From positions 1 through 26,475 of the forward strand of contig JAXDJO010000067.1 of assembly GCA_034667525.1 (NCBI GenBank): DNA of 26,475 bases, given 5' to 3'. The translations under genes were made by a program, and so were the position numbers. Below, in pieces: positions 1 to 6,835 of the stretch. The stretch comes from DATAPE01 sp034667525. GTDB taxonomy: Bacteria; Actinomycetota; CADDZG01; WHSQ01. Position 1 is the first letter of the stretch. Each line of letters begins with the position of its first letter. The notes beneath the pieces were generated by a model, which saw only the letters and a list, made by a program, of their open reading frames with translations, was not told the DNA's origin and made no database searches.

Positions 1-2
1 TG

Positions 3-258
3 GGGACGGAGGGCTTCCCCAACATCCTGATCCTGGTGCCGAACCATCGCCGGGAGAAGACGGTGGATGCTGCATTCACCGACGCGCTCGCGCGGTTTAA
101 GAACTCTGGCAGGTTCAGGGGATTGTCGTTCTATGTCGCCACCGAGCGACAGGTTTCAGAATGCGGGGTTCTCGGCCGAGTGTGGTCTCGGCTCCCCGAG
201 GTCGAGAGCAGGCTGTCAATCATCGAGCTGCCAAGCAGGAAAGGGAGGGACGACGACC
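3..258 (+). pseudogene. Mobile-element protein C-terminal remnant, possibly replication-relaxation family
   Basis: This reading frame is open from the left edge of the window. It encodes a plausible alpha/beta C-terminal segment (TEGFPNILILVPNHRREKT, then a helix and LSFYVATERQVSE), with beta strands followed by basic helices. The pattern resembles the C-terminal part of replication-relaxation family proteins found in actinobacterial integrated elements, but that assignment is pattern memory and not verified. Convincing protein-like sequence ends around position 245-260, where the inverted recombinase fragment begins on the other strand. The frame then runs on into Arg/Ser-rich shadow sequence. 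It is therefore treated as a truncated remnant of an integrated element whose remainder lies to the left of the window. Confidence 0.35.
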
Positions 259-419
259 TTCTCTCCTGCCTTGTCCTCGCGCAGATAGATCGAGGCCGGG
301 TGATCCTCTGGAACGACCCCTGCGTGTCTGCGATTGGTGTCGCAGGTGTAGTAGGCAAAGTTGCGGCCGCGCTTGACCTTGCCGTGCATCCGCAGCCCGC
401 ATATCCCGCACCTAAGAAC
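216..419 (-). pseudogene. Inverted zinc-ribbon fragment of a large serine recombinase
   Basis: The minus strand reads 67 codons to a TGA at 218-216, starting VLRCGICGLRMHGKVKRGRN and continuing with FAYYTCDTNRRHAG and HPASIYLRED. The CxxC pair, the following GxxMHG, the YYTC and the YLRED are the signature of the recombinase zinc beta ribbon domain of large serine integrases. After about residue 50 the sequence stops looking like a recombinase. The fragment has no catalytic domain attached. It abuts, head to head near position 420, the C-terminal coiled-coil part of a recombinase encoded on the plus strand, although in an intact protein the two parts lie in tandem on one strand. I read this as a local inversion or the junction of two oppositely oriented decayed recombinases. 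Confidence 0.75.
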
Positions 420-874
420 GTTTGCGGTCGGAGATTGACGGCACCAAGAAGCGGATCCGCAGGCTGGTGGTCAACCTGGAAGCACAGGAGCCGGACAGCG
501 AGATCGCAGACGACATCCGCTCCCGGCTCGAGGAGCTTGCAGCTCTCAGAGCTAACAAGCAGCGAGCGCTGGAGGCCGCCGAGAAGGAGAAGACACAGGT
601 CCCAGATGCGGAGTCAGCGGAGGCTCTCGTGGCCGCTCTGCCGCTGCTCAACGTGGATTGGGAGCTCGTGGGCGATCAGGAGTTCCGCAATCTGCTCGCA
701 GCATTGAACTTCGAGGCGACCTACGACCCGAGAGAGCACAAGCTGACCATCCGGGTCACGTTGATCCCCGAGCTGACGGACCCTGATGGAAGCCGCGCGC
801 CCCTTTTGTACGTGCCCCCGGCAGGATTCGAACCTGCGACACCAGGTTTAGGAAACCTGTGCTCTATCCCCTGA
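416..874 (+). pseudogene. Large serine recombinase, C-terminal part only, running into tRNA-Arg
   Basis: The frame encodes RLRSEIDGTKKRIRRLVVNL, a long charged helix or coiled coil (residues about 1-60), and then a segment ending FEATYDPREHKLTIRVTLIP. This is the typical tail of actinobacterial large serine integrases. The N-terminal resolvase catalytic domain and recombinase domain are absent, and an in-frame TAA lies at 413, so this is a 5'-truncated gene. Its own stop is missing before 813: translation would continue through the antisense of the tRNA (the VPPAGFEPATPG string is antisense tRNA, not protein homology) and stop at 872. Such an arrangement is expected when an element integrates into the 3' end of a tRNA gene with its integrase next to the attachment site. 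Confidence 0.75.
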
Positions 875-885
875 GCTACGAGGGC
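813..885 (-). tRNA. tRNA-Arg (anticodon CCT)
   Basis: Read on the minus strand, a complete 73-nt cloverleaf is visible: acceptor GCCCTCG pairing with CGGGGGC plus discriminator A, D arm GCTC/GAGC, anticodon stem CAGGT/ACCTG around loop TTCCTAA, and T arm GCAGG-TTCGAAT-CCTGC. The anticodon CCT reads AGG (Arg). No CCA is encoded. The 3' half is overlapped by the reading frame of the recombinase remnant on the other strand, making this the likely integration target of the element to the left. Confidence 0.95.
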
Positions 886-1048
886 GGGGTATTAGTTGGC
901 AGGCAGAAAGAGTAAACGCGCGCGCCTAGAGCAACCCTCGCTCTGCACGAGCGAGTGTGTGAGCGAGAAATGAGCCGAGATCGGCTTTCCGGTGAACACC
1001 CGGCACAGCTACTACAATCCTAGTAGTTCGTTCCGGGGGGTACTCGAG

Positions 1049-1324
1049 GTGATAGTGGGGACAGCCGAGGGAGTGCGAGGTTCACGGCTAAGGACCGGCG
1101 GCTCCGTTCTGCTCCTGATCGCTGTCGTGATGTTCGTTGGTAGCTTCGTCACCGCCTCTAGGACTCCGTTGACGAGAGATCTAAGCGGATGCCACAAAGG
1201 TATTCCGTGCGATGTGAGTCTCGATCAGTCAAAGCGTGAGGACGTTTTTCTCCTGTGGATGGGCGCGACCTTGATCGTGTTTGTCGGAGGCGTGGTGCTG
1301 AGGTCCGTGGGGAACAGGTCGTAA
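1049..1324 (+). CDS. Small hypothetical membrane protein
   Basis: I do not recognise this family. The protein has a hydrophobic segment SVLLLIAVVMFVGSFVTA near the N-terminus, a polar central region with two cysteines (GCHKGIPCDVSL), and a second hydrophobic segment FLLWMGATLIVFVGGVVL at the C-terminus. It would be a two-span membrane protein with an extracytoplasmic loop that could hold a disulfide. The frame is open upstream to a GTG at 992, but the GTG at 1049 follows a G-rich stretch (1035-1040) and is preferred; the choice is weak. An ACTAC-7 nt-GTAGT inverted repeat and a TACAAT hexamer near 1012-1026 could belong to its promoter. Its reality as a gene rests only on the membrane-like composition. 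Confidence 0.4.
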   Translation: MIVGTAEGVRGSRLRTGGSVLLLIAVVMFVGSFVTASRTPLTRDLSGCHKGIPCDVSLDQSKREDVFLLWMGATLIVFVGGVVLRSVGNRS

Positions 1325-1422
1325 CCAATCTGGATTCACTCCCTATCCCATCACAAGCGCATTCCCGTTCTGATACGAGCGACAGTCGAGGCAAGCCGAT
1401 ACCTGGGATAACGTTGCAGGGC

Positions 1423-2280
1423 ATGCCTACGTACAAGATGTTGGTCGAGCCGGAGGACGTCATCGCCCCGGCTCTCATCGTCGCTTTCGAGGACTGGGTA
1501 GATGCAGGCGAAGCGGGTTCGATGGCGGCCCGCCACATCGCAGAGGGCGGAGAAGTAGTGTCCAGCTTCAACTCCGACGACATCTACGACTATCGAAGTC
1601 ATCGGCCCGTACTGGACATCCTCGACGGAAGACCGAAGTCTTTCGAGTGGCCGGTTCTCACTCTGACGCGAAGGCACCTCCCTGAGCGCGACCTTTTCGT
1701 CCTGACAGGGCCGGAACCGGACTTCCGTTGGGAGGAATTCGCTTCCGATGTCAGGGAACTGGCGCTCAGGATTGGAATCGTCGAGCACGTGAGTCTCGGC
1801 GCGATCCCATCTGCTGTCCCTCATACGGCCGCAACCCCGGTGATGATGACGGCATCTAGGGCTGAACTGATGCAAGGTTCAGCACCGACGGACGGGCTCC
1901 TCCGAGTACCAGCGGCAGCGGTAAGTCTGGTGGAATGGACCCTCGCAGAGACAGGGATCCGTGCCGTCGGCTTCTGGGCGCAGGTTCCGCACTATGCGGC
2001 GCCATTCCCCGGAGGGGCCATCGCGTTGATCCGGCGAGTCGAAAGCCATCTCTCGATCACCATCGGCGCCGGAGTGCTCGAACAAGAAGACGAATCCCAA
2101 CGCCAGACCTTGCAGCAGATCTTCTCGGCTAACCCGGAGGCAACCTCCTACCTCGAGCGACTCGAAAGCATGATGGGGCAGCAATCCATCCCTCCCGGAG
2201 AGAACATCGCCGAGGAGGTCGAACGCTTTCTACGGAATCAACGGAGAGGTGAAGCTGGGCCGACTCCGTTCAGTCCGTGA
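1423..2280 (+). CDS. PAC2-family protein
   Basis: The 285-residue protein begins MPTYKMLVEPEDVIAPALIV and contains the features of the bacterial PAC2 family (proteasome assembly chaperone 2-like, widespread in actinobacteria): an early AFEDWVDAG segment, SLGAIPSAVPHT in the middle, and the FWAQVPHYAAPFPGGAIAL motif in the second half, followed by a helical C-terminus. Length fits the family. Its role in bacteria is not settled; the fold suggests protein assembly or proteasome-related chaperoning. The reading frame is open further upstream, but the ATG at 1423 aligns with the usual N-terminus; ATG 1438 is an alternative. It converges on the phosphoesterase gene, and a short CCCCA-ACC-TGGGG hairpin lies directly after the stop. 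Confidence 0.85.
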   Translation: MPTYKMLVEPEDVIAPALIVAFEDWVDAGEAGSMAARHIAEGGEVVSSFNSDDIYDYRSHRPVLDILDGRPKSFEWPVLTLTRRHLPERDLFVLTGPEPDFRWEEFASDVRELALRIGIVEHVSLGAIPSAVPHTAATPVMMTASRAELMQGSAPTDGLLRVPAAAVSLVEWTLAETGIRAVGFWAQVPHYAAPFPGGAIALIRRVESHLSITIGAGVLEQEDESQRQTLQQIFSANPEATSYLERLESMMGQQSIPPGENIAEEVERFLRNQRRGEAGPTPFSP

Positions 2281-2293
2281 CCCCAACCTGGGG
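2281..2293. terminator. Possible short hairpin between convergent genes
   Basis: CCCCA-ACC-TGGGG forms a GC-rich stem of 5 bp right after the PAC2 stop codon and 15 bp before the end of the convergent phosphoesterase gene. There is no T-tract, so an intrinsic terminator role is only suggested by position. Confidence 0.25.
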
Positions 2294-2307
2294 ATAGGCG
2301 CTGCGGC

Positions 2308-4008
2308 TTAGAACGAAGTTCCGTAGGGACACTTTTTCCGGTAGGGAAGGATCAACTTCTTATAGTTCGGGTGAGAGAAGTCGAACGCTCCGCTCAAAGG
2401 GTCTGCTTGCCGATCTCGTTCGGTCATAGGTTTCACCTGGAAGATGTCTTCGATGAACCGCAACACGGATGAGAACTCGTAAGTGTGATGATCGATCGCG
2501 CCTCCGAGAGAATTGTTTCCAGAGCGCGTCCACGGGCTGATGATCAAAGCCGGGGTACGGGGTCCTGTTCCCATGATGTCGTAATGGGGCGGAATCACGT
2601 GATCGTAGAAACCTCCGAAGTCATCCCACACGATCACCACGGCGGTGTTCTTCCAGTAGCGGCTCTTCTGGATGGCGTTCAGGTACTCAACTGTCCAGTT
2701 CTCGCCGGCACATACGCTGATGCCTCCACCCGGATGCTCGTTGTACGAAGCCGGTGGATTGATCCAAGACACCTGTGGCATGTGGTGATGCTTCACATCC
2801 GTTAAGAACTGTCCGGGGAGCTGGACTTTGTTCCAATCTGGCCCGTAACGGACGTGCTTGATGGCCTGCATGATGTTCTGGAAGTTGTCGGGGTCAGCGT
2901 AGTACTTCCACGACACTCCGGCTGCGTTCAGCTCGTCGGGCAGGATCTTGACGTTGAAGCAGAGCCGCAGCTGTTTCCAATATCGCGCGATTTTGTAGAC
3001 GTTGGCAGGGTAGTTGTCCTGAACATGATCTTCCCAATACATTATTTTCTTCTGGGTCTTCTTGCTGAGATGTGCAATGAAGTGGGGTGCTGTTTCAGTG
3101 GGATCGTCGCAATACTCTGCAGAAGTCGATGAGTTCTGCGAATTGTCGACGATGCCCTTCGACTGAGCGGCCACGGTGTAGAGATGCTCGGGGGTAGTCG
3201 GCCCGAACATTGAAGTGAAGAAGTGGTCAGCCAACACAAAGCGATCCGCATATTTGTAGTAATGCGGCAGGGTGCTCCGGGAGAACTCCGAGTAGCCGGA
3301 GAGGTCCTTGCCGTAGAGGATCGTGTTATACCCGTCCATGCGGCCCCCGTCGATGGACTGCATCCCTGCCACGAATCCGTGCGTGATGTCATGCGGTTGA
3401 ACATCGACCGCAGGTTTAAGGGGCACAGTGTGGGTTTGACCGTTTACCAAAGTCTTTCCTATTGTGGTGCCATCAGCACCGGGATACCGGCCAAAGTAAT
3501 TGTCGAAGCTGCGATTTTCTTTCACCAAGAAGACCACGTGTTTGATCGGACCGTTGGGCAGCGAGCTTGCAAACGTCCCGGAGGTGGATCCGGGAGTTGC
3601 CGAAGTGGAAGGTGCTGCCACTGGCGTGCGCGGCCCCGACGAGCAAGCATGCAGCGTCTTGAAAGCCTGCTGGAGACGGGTCCTGGCTTTGGCGACGCTG
3701 CCTTTCCCCCCGAGCGCATTCCGCATCGCATCGATCGCGGTGATGGTGGTGCGCAGATGCGAAGCGGTCTTGTTGTCGCCCTGATCGACAAAGGACTGCA
3801 CTCGCGCCGAGAGATGGTCTCGAAGAGTAGTGAGTGCACGGATCCGATACCCATTCTGCAGCTCGGATAGATCGCTACAGATCGTTGTCGAAGCCAGTTG
3901 CGGACCCCCTGATGAGTGTCTCGCGTCGACCACTACCCAGATGACCAACAAGATGATCGCTCCAGAGAGCACTGTGAGTATCAGCCGCCCGCGGCGTGTC
4001 AGGCGCAT
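2308..4008 (-). CDS. Phospholipase C / acid phosphatase-type phosphoesterase, membrane-anchored
   Basis: The 566-aa protein belongs to the phosphoesterase family of bacterial phospholipase C and AcpA-type acid phosphatases, which hydrolyse phosphate esters outside the cytoplasm. The N-terminus has a twin-arginine-like TRRGRLIL followed by a hydrophobic stretch (about 9-27) without a clear signal-peptidase site, so it is probably a signal anchor. Residues 40-120 form a helical region and 125-150 a Ser/Thr/Pro linker. The catalytic domain follows: KENRSFDNYFG (E164, N165 metal ligands by family analogy), MFGPTTPEHLY (268-277, where the family nucleophile lies) and WDDFGGFYDH (D462, D463). All key residues are present. 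ATG 4008 has only a distant GGAG; a leader frame with a better ribosome-binding site overlaps it. Substrate cannot be inferred. Confidence 0.9.
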   Translation of the reverse strand: MRLTRRGRLILTVLSGAIILLVIWVVVDARHSSGGPQLASTTICSDLSELQNGYRIRALTTLRDHLSARVQSFVDQGDNKTASHLRTTITAIDAMRNALGGKGSVAKARTRLQQAFKTLHACSSGPRTPVAAPSTSATPGSTSGTFASSLPNGPIKHVVFLVKENRSFDNYFGRYPGADGTTIGKTLVNGQTHTVPLKPAVDVQPHDITHGFVAGMQSIDGGRMDGYNTILYGKDLSGYSEFSRSTLPHYYKYADRFVLADHFFTSMFGPTTPEHLYTVAAQSKGIVDNSQNSSTSAEYCDDPTETAPHFIAHLSKKTQKKIMYWEDHVQDNYPANVYKIARYWKQLRLCFNVKILPDELNAAGVSWKYYADPDNFQNIMQAIKHVRYGPDWNKVQLPGQFLTDVKHHHMPQVSWINPPASYNEHPGGGISVCAGENWTVEYLNAIQKSRYWKNTAVVIVWDDFGGFYDHVIPPHYDIMGTGPRTPALIISPWTRSGNNSLGGAIDHHTYEFSSVLRFIEDIFQVKPMTERDRQADPLSGAFDFSHPNYKKLILPYRKKCPYGTSF

Positions 4009-4061
4009 AAGGCTGCGTCTCCATCGAGTGGTGGTCCCCAGGATTCCGGTTCGGCCCTCAT
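3999..4061 (-). CDS. Possible 20-codon leader peptide overlapping the phosphoesterase start
   Basis: An ATG at 4061 has a good ribosome-binding site (AAAGGTGA, 6-7 nt away) and opens a 20-codon frame, MRAEPESWGPPLDGDAALCA. It ends at a TGA (4001-3999) located just inside the phosphoesterase gene, overlapping its ATG by 10 nt. This geometry would allow translational coupling. Alternatively it is the true N-terminus, separated from the main frame by a single-base indel. Confidence 0.3.
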   Translation of the reverse strand: MRAEPESWGPPLDGDAALCA

Positions 4062-4089
4062 ATCTTCACCTTTCGAGGTTCGGAACCGG
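4046..4089 (-). promoter_or_regulatory. Inverted repeat enclosing the leader ribosome-binding site
   Basis: In the minus-strand transcript CCGGTTC (4089-4083) can pair with GAACCGG (4052-4046). Inside it, ACCT-CGAA-AGGT can form a tetraloop hairpin covering the Shine-Dalgarno sequence of the 20-codon leader frame. This is suggestive of translational control of the phosphoesterase. A perfect TTGACA (minus strand, 4126-4121) lies upstream, but no well-spaced -10 box is evident. Confidence 0.25.
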
Positions 4090-4242
4090 CAGGTTATCAG
4101 TGGGTCTTCGGGGCTGTTCCTGTCAACTGTTTGCCCCTTAAGATGCTGCGCCGGCGGTCGAGACAAGACTGTTAGGTTGCGAGCGTCCGATGAGATCTTG
4201 CACGCGTAAGCCCTGGCGGAACAACGTCGGTTGGGGAGGGGC

Positions 4243-5418
4243 GTGAATCAGCTGGGTGAAAGTGTTCTAGGGGAGCTCCTGCGGCTTGCAGATTCGTCTG
4301 CCGCCGACAAGCTCATCGACGCTCTCAAGGACACGCTCTGTCTTTCCGGGGTTCGCAGCGTCGTGCTCTATCTAAGCGATTACGACGGCGCCACCCTGAG
4401 GCCCACGCCGGGATCCCAACGCTCCAACGAGCCCGCAGGGATGCTGAAGGTGGACGAAACCTCAGCGGGTACTTGCCTGAAGGAAAGGCGTCTCGTACAA
4501 GAAGAGGATGGAACGCCATGTCTGTGGGCGCCTGTAATTGAGCGGGCGGATGCCATCGGAGTGCTGGGGCTTGAGGTCGACGAACTAACCGAAGACGTTG
4601 GGCAGATGGCCTTGGATGCCGGGATCATGGTGGGCCATCTATTGGTGACGGCACGCAAATACACGGACGTGTACGAGTTGTTGCGCAGAAAGCGCGATAT
4701 GAATCTTGCAGCCGAGATGCATTGGGACATCCTTCCTGCCACCCGTTACGTTGGGCCGTCCGTAGCCGTCTGTGGCGATCTCGAGCCTGCTTACGAGGTC
4801 GGCGGCGACGCTTTCGACTACTGCATCAACGATCACACGCTGTATGTGGCGATCCTCGACGCGATGGGCCACGGTCTCGAAGCTGCATTGTTGAGCACGC
4901 AGGCGGTAGCTGCTTATCGATACGCCCGCAGAAGACAGGAAACTCTTGCCGAGACCGCAGCAACCATCGAGGACGCTTTGTTCCGGCAGTTCGGTGGAGA
5001 CAAGTTCGTCAGCGGGTTGCTTATCCAACTCGATCTCAGAAACGGGTCGCTTACCTGGATCGCCTCTGGTCACGTCGTGCCTCTTCTCGTCCGCGGCGGA
5101 GAAGTTCATCAGCTCAGTGACGCTCCCATCCTGTGCCCGATGGGCTTGGATCTTCTCGGTCAGATCGAAGGGAGCGAGACATCTCTGATGGTGGGCGATC
5201 GCGTGATCCTGTACTCCGACGGGGTCATCGAGGCTCGTGCGCCGGACGGCGAATATCTAGAGCTCGACACTTTGATCGACCTGATCGAAGCGGCCGACCA
5301 TGATGAGCGGATCGATACCCTGGTCCACGGCTTGATCCAGAAAGTCATTACCCACTCAGCAGGTCCCCTGCGGGACGATGCCACGATCCTGGGTCTGGAG
5401 TATCTCGGCCCCCCGTGA
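4243..5418 (+). CDS. GAF domain-PP2C (SpoIIE/RsbU-type) serine phosphatase
   Basis: The 391-aa protein has an N-terminal GAF-like sensor domain (about 15-145), a helical linker with the RRKRDMNLAAEMHWDILP motif that precedes SpoIIE/RsbU catalytic domains, and a PP2C-type phosphatase domain (about 170-391). Metal-binding acidic residues are in place: GGDAFDY (D189), LDAMGHG (D206), YSDGV and the C-terminal RDDATIL (D378, D379). Relatives dephosphorylate anti-anti-sigma factors to release a sigma factor, but no RsbV/RsbW-like genes occur in this window, so partners must be elsewhere. GTG 4243 is chosen because of the GGGGAGGG run just upstream; a TTG at 4231 is in frame. It is transcribed divergently from the phosphoesterase across about 230 bp. 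Confidence 0.88.
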   Translation: MNQLGESVLGELLRLADSSAADKLIDALKDTLCLSGVRSVVLYLSDYDGATLRPTPGSQRSNEPAGMLKVDETSAGTCLKERRLVQEEDGTPCLWAPVIERADAIGVLGLEVDELTEDVGQMALDAGIMVGHLLVTARKYTDVYELLRRKRDMNLAAEMHWDILPATRYVGPSVAVCGDLEPAYEVGGDAFDYCINDHTLYVAILDAMGHGLEAALLSTQAVAAYRYARRRQETLAETAATIEDALFRQFGGDKFVSGLLIQLDLRNGSLTWIASGHVVPLLVRGGEVHQLSDAPILCPMGLDLLGQIEGSETSLMVGDRVILYSDGVIEARAPDGEYLELDTLIDLIEAADHDERIDTLVHGLIQKVITHSAGPLRDDATILGLEYLGPP

Positions 5419-5455
5419 TCGCCGGCGGAAGACCTTCTTTTCTCAGTGCAGAAGC

Positions 5456-6835
5456 GTGACTGACCGTCTCGTAGTGATCGGTGGGGATGCCGCGGGCATG
5501 AGCGCGGCCTCTCACGCGCGACGGCGCCGGGGGCCGGATGAGCTCGAGATAATTGCCTTCGAGCGCGGGGACTACACCTCCTACTCGGCGTGCGGCATCC
5601 CCTACCTCATCGGCGGTGTTGTGCCCGATGCGGCAAGCCTGGTTGTACGGACCCCGGACGTGTTCAGAGATCAACAGTCGATCGACGTGCGCATGCGACA
5701 CGACGTGACCGAGATCGACCTCGCTAGATCCGCGGTGAAGGTGTGTTCCCGGGACGAACCCGGCGGATCCTGGGTTGGCTTCGACAACTTGCTGATCGCC
5801 ACCGGAGGCGTTCCGCGCAGACCACCTCTGGAGAATTCCGCAGCTCGCGGGATATTCGGCGTACAGACGTTAAGTGACGGGCTGGCGGTGCTCTCATTCC
5901 TCGAGCAGGCAGAGCCGCGCCGCGCCGTGGTTGTTGGCGGCGGTTACATCGGTTTGGAGATGGCGGAGGCTCTGCTCACCCAAGGTCTCGATGTCACCGT
6001 GATCGAACAGCTCCCGCAGCCGATGGCTTCGTTCGATCCCGACATGGGTGAAGTGATCCGCAAGGAGCTCATCGCCATGGGCATACAAGTGCATACGCAA
6101 GAAAAAGTGACGGCATTCGAAGCAGACGGCGGGACGGTGACCGGTGTGGTGACCACCGCGAGGATGGTTCCCGCCCAACTTGTGGTGCTGGGTCTGGGCA
6201 CGGCACCCAACAGTGGGCTGGCCTCGGCGGCAGGGATTGCCATCGGACCAAGCGGAGCGATCGCCGTCGATCCCCGCATGAGGACCGATGCACCCGGTGT
6301 CTGGGCCGCCGGAGACTGTGCAGAGAAGTTCCACCGAGTGGCGCGCCGAGGAGTTTCCATCCCGCTGGGTACACACGCGAACAAGGAGGGACGCGTTGCG
6401 GGGATCAATCTCGCCGGCGGAGACGCGACCTTTCCGGGAGTTCTGGGAACGGCCACATCGAAGGTATGTGGTCTCGAGCTTGCCCGCACCGGTCTTAACG
6501 AAGCCGAATCTACAGAAGCAGGTGTCGACTTCGTTACCACGACAGTGGATTCCACGACCCGGGCCGGCTACTACCCCGGAGCCGCCCCTATCAGAACGAA
6601 GCTGATCGCGGAGAAGAACTCGGGCAGGCTACTGGGAGGTCAGATTATCGGTCGGGAAGGCGCAGCGAAGCGAGTCGACGTTCTTGCAACTGCGTTGTGG
6701 AACGAAATGAGCGTGGGCGAGATACTCAACCTCGATCTCTCTTACGCGCCGCCCTTCGCCCCCGTGTGGGACCCGGTTCTGATCGCGGCGCGCAAAGCTG
6801 CGCAACGCGTGGAGGAGGCGAGTGCGGTTCCCTAG
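5456..6835 (+). CDS. CoA-disulfide reductase / NADH oxidase-like flavoprotein
   Basis: The 459-aa protein has the two-dinucleotide-binding fold of the pyridine nucleotide-disulfide oxidoreductase superfamily: FAD-binding VVIGGDAAGMSAA at 6-18, NAD(P)H-binding VVVGGGYIGLEMAEAL near 159-174, and WAAGDCAE for the FAD ribityl contact, then a C-terminal dimerisation domain. A single redox cysteine (C46 in YSACGIPY) is typical of CoA-disulfide reductases, persulfide reductases and NADH oxidases, not of CxxxxC enzymes. The AGYYPGA sequence also fits the CoA-disulfide reductase group. Which thiol or oxygen substrate is used cannot be decided. GTG 5456 begins the protein just before the first beta strand. 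The last 4 bp overlap the end of the convergent prenyltransferase gene. Confidence 0.85.
   Translation: MTDRLVVIGGDAAGMSAASHARRRRGPDELEIIAFERGDYTSYSACGIPYLIGGVVPDAASLVVRTPDVFRDQQSIDVRMRHDVTEIDLARSAVKVCSRDEPGGSWVGFDNLLIATGGVPRRPPLENSAARGIFGVQTLSDGLAVLSFLEQAEPRRAVVVGGGYIGLEMAEALLTQGLDVTVIEQLPQPMASFDPDMGEVIRKELIAMGIQVHTQEKVTAFEADGGTVTGVVTTARMVPAQLVVLGLGTAPNSGLASAAGIAIGPSGAIAVDPRMRTDAPGVWAAGDCAEKFHRVARRGVSIPLGTHANKEGRVAGINLAGGDATFPGVLGTATSKVCGLELARTGLNEAESTEAGVDFVTTTVDSTTRAGYYPGAAPIRTKLIAEKNSGRLLGGQIIGREGAAKRVDVLATALWNEMSVGEILNLDLSYAPPFAPVWDPVLIAARKAAQRVEEASAVP

Noticed and set aside
36..707. A single 223-aa protein
   Set aside because: After about position 260 the frame becomes Arg/Ser-rich antisense or shadow of the recombinase fragments; only the first part looks like a protein.
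813..874. Protein-coding extension VPPAGFEPATPG at the end of the recombinase frame
   Set aside because: It is the antisense translation of the tRNA-Arg T arm and anticodon arm, a common false protein signature.
4094..4126. Sigma-70 promoter for the phosphoesterase (TTGACA with TGATAA)
   Set aside because: The -35 box is perfect but the best -10 is 21 nt away; it is not listed as a promoter.
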